This document shows positions 62,705 through 64,000 of a stretch of 64,000 nucleotides of DNA, piece by piece (the stretch's first letter is position 1; each line of letters starts with the position of its first letter). The DNA comes from Cyanobium sp. CH-040 (lineage in GTDB: Bacteria; Cyanobacteriota; Cyanobacteriia; PCC-6307; Cyanobiaceae). Made by a program: the position numbers and the translations under genes. Location: assembly GCF_024346135.1 (NCBI RefSeq), contig NZ_JAGQCJ010000008.1, positions 1-64,000 of the forward strand, given 5' to 3'. The notes under the pieces were generated by a model, which was not told where the DNA came from, ran no database searches, and saw only the letters and a program-made list of their open reading frames with translations.

Positions 62705-64000
62705 GTGCTGAACCTCCATGTCCGGCTGAATCTCGGGCAGCTCATCCGCCGTCTCCACGCCCTGCCCGGGGTGCCCCACTATCTGTTCTGCGGCGACTGC
62801 GGGCGCGCCTCCCTCTGGCGCTGTGCCGAGCTGCCGGCGGGGGAGGTGATCTCCCTGTCCTCCCAGCCAGTCCAGGAGGGCCCGGTCCTGCTGCTCGCGC
62901 TGCCGCTGGCCTGGTCGCGAGGGCTTCTCGATGGCGCGGCGGCGCCGGCTCTCCGGGATGTCGCGGCCGCCGGCGCCCGCTTCGTCACCCTTCAGGATCT
63001 CCCCGCCGCCCCGGAGGCGGTGCCATCCGCCCTTGGCCGGCTCTGGAACGCCTACAGTCAGCTGGGGGAGAGCCCACCGGTCCCCGGCGAGGCGGTGCGG
63101 CTCCTGCAGTTCGAGCGGCTGCTGAAGCAGCGCTTCGCGCCGGGCTCCGTGGTGCCGGCGCGGCGGCTGGAGCCCTGGCCATTGGACGACTGGCTGGCGG
63201 GGATCGAAGCCGATCCCCGGGGCCTGACGGCGGATCTGGTGGCACTCCTCCACCTGCTGCCGGCGGCCGAGCAGCCGTCCTGGGCCGGGAGCCTGGCCGT
63301 GCGGATCGAGGCCGCGCTCCGCAGCGCTGCGGAGGATCCCCAGCCCTGGCTGCGGCTGCTGGAGGGGCTGGTGGGCGGCATCAACAGCCGCGATCCGCGG
63401 TTGCAGGCCAGCGCGGATCGCCTGCGGGAGCTGGGTCTGCGGCGGGCAGGCGGGCTGGCGGATCCGGCCCAGGGGGGACTGGTGCTGGCACGCCTGCTGC
63501 AGGCCTCCCCGCTCAGTGCTCCGCTGCAGCTGGGCCCGCTGGCGGCGGCCATCGATGCGCTGGTGCTGGCCATCGATCAGGCCAGTGCCGCCGGCGACCG
63601 CGACCGCCGCCGGCAGCTGCAGCGCGATCTGGAGGGGATCCTGAGGGGCGTGGGTCCCAACCTGCTGCTGCTGCGGGCCCTGGTGCCCGCCCTGGCTCCG
63701 GACACCTGCTACCGGCTGCCGTTCGTGCAGCCCCCGTCGGTGTGCCTGCTGCTGCTGAAGGGGGCACTGCTGCTCGACGCTCCCCAGGTGGTGGCGCTCG
63801 AGGGGGCGCGGCGCAAGGCCCTGGTGGCCCTGGTGGAGCGCACCCTGCCCCGCATCTGGTGGCAGGAACCGCTGCTGGTGCGACTGCTGCACGACCTGCG
63901 CCGCTTCCACCTCGATCCCGGCTGGCAGCGGGAGGGAGGAACCCTGCTCGCCGGACTGGAGCTGCTCCACAGCCGCGGCATCCCGCCACTGCCCCAGGAG
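62705..64000 (+). CDS. unknown protein, open to the window end
   Basis: A GTG-started frame (VLNLHVRLNLGQLIRRLHALPGVPHYLFCGDCGRASLWRC) runs for 432 codons with no stop and leaves the window. Composition is GC-rich with an alanine/leucine-rich, mostly helical protein. The N-terminal ~70 residues hold three cysteines (CGDCGRASLWRC) and a strand-rich start. The middle has repeated Leu-rich helices (LGRLWNAYSQLGESPPVPGE). I recognise no family. The frame is divergent from the glycosyltransferase, so it may start a further surface-glycan transcript. A same-length open frame on the opposite strand is its mirror and shows no sign of being real. Confidence 0.6.
   Translation, partial: MLNLHVRLNLGQLIRRLHALPGVPHYLFCGDCGRASLWRCAELPAGEVISLSSQPVQEGPVLLLALPLAWSRGLLDGAAAPALRDVAAAGARFVTLQDLPAAPEAVPSALGRLWNAYSQLGESPPVPGEAVRLLQFERLLKQRFAPGSVVPARRLEPWPLDDWLAGIEADPRGLTADLVALLHLLPAAEQPSWAGSLAVRIEAALRSAAEDPQPWLRLLEGLVGGINSRDPRLQASADRLRELGLRRAGGLADPAQGGLVLARLLQASPLSAPLQLGPLAAAIDALVLAIDQASAAGDRDRRRQLQRDLEGILRGVGPNLLLLRALVPALAPDTCYRLPFVQPPSVCLLLLKGALLLDAPQVVALEGARRKALVALVERTLPRIWWQEPLLVRLLHDLRRFHLDPGWQREGGTLLAGLELLHSRGIPPLPQE

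Noticed and set aside
62672-63970. 432-codon minus-strand frame at the right edge
   Set aside because: Gln/Arg/His-rich sequence typical of an antisense frame; the plus-strand frame has better codon use and a sensible start next to the glycosyltransferase.

Overview
The window looks like a chromosome segment of a GC-rich picocyanobacterium of the Cyanobium / Synechococcus type. The supports are a psbA (photosystem II D1) 3' end, an RNA polymerase gamma/beta' split into rpoC1 and rpoC2, a high-light-inducible (Hli) chlorophyll-binding miniprotein, a Ycf35 homologue, several small protein families typical of cyanobacteria, and very GC-rich codon use in the core genes. The genus is an inference from gene content and composition.

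Layout. 1-1.2 kb: the psbA end with a strong terminator, then a decayed stretch holding remnants of a SAM methyltransferase and an amino-acid permease, then tRNA-Thr(CGU). 1.3-8.3 kb: a translation/transcription block on the minus strand (rimP, nusA, ylxR, infB and a membrane protein). 8.3-13.8 kb: metallophosphoesterase, HtrA-type protease, rpiA, hisD, rpsT, tatD. 13.9-25.5 kb: rpoB-rpoC1-rpoC2-hli-rlmN-kinase-like gene, with stop/start overlaps from rpoC2 onward. 25.5-33.9 kb: a dehydrogenase-like gene, a sodium/solute symporter, a HEAT-repeat protein, the DUF2997-Ycf35-ferredoxin-aldo/keto reductase cluster, rsmG, a J-domain membrane protein and DUF3143. 33.9-37.5 kb: a biotin operon on the minus strand (bioF-bioK-bioC-bioD plus a tiny membrane protein).

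37.5-49.3 kb is an accessory island. It is visibly poorer in GC, has long non-coding gaps, and carries surface-glycan genes: a sulfotransferase, glycosyltransferases, three methyltransferases and a 1316-residue double glycosyltransferase. It also holds an intact IS481-family element (1046 bp, imperfect 26-bp inverted repeats, 6-bp target duplication) and a broken IS5-like transposase start. At 49.3-52.6 kb core sequence returns with a Ski2-like helicase and DUF1997.

52.6-64 kb is a second surface-polysaccharide region of intermediate to high GC. It holds a dioxygenase, two sulfotransferase-like proteins, a KpsT/KpsM/KpsE-like capsule export set, a GT8-type glycosyltransferase, a second glycosyltransferase and unknown proteins, the last running off the end of the window. 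The clearest oddity is that the KpsT-like 'ATPase' has lost its Walker A lysine, its ABC signature and its Walker B acidic residues, although it sits directly before an intact permease gene. Together these genes suggest an organism that builds and exports a sulfated, methylated surface glycan through a modified ABC-2/PCP system.
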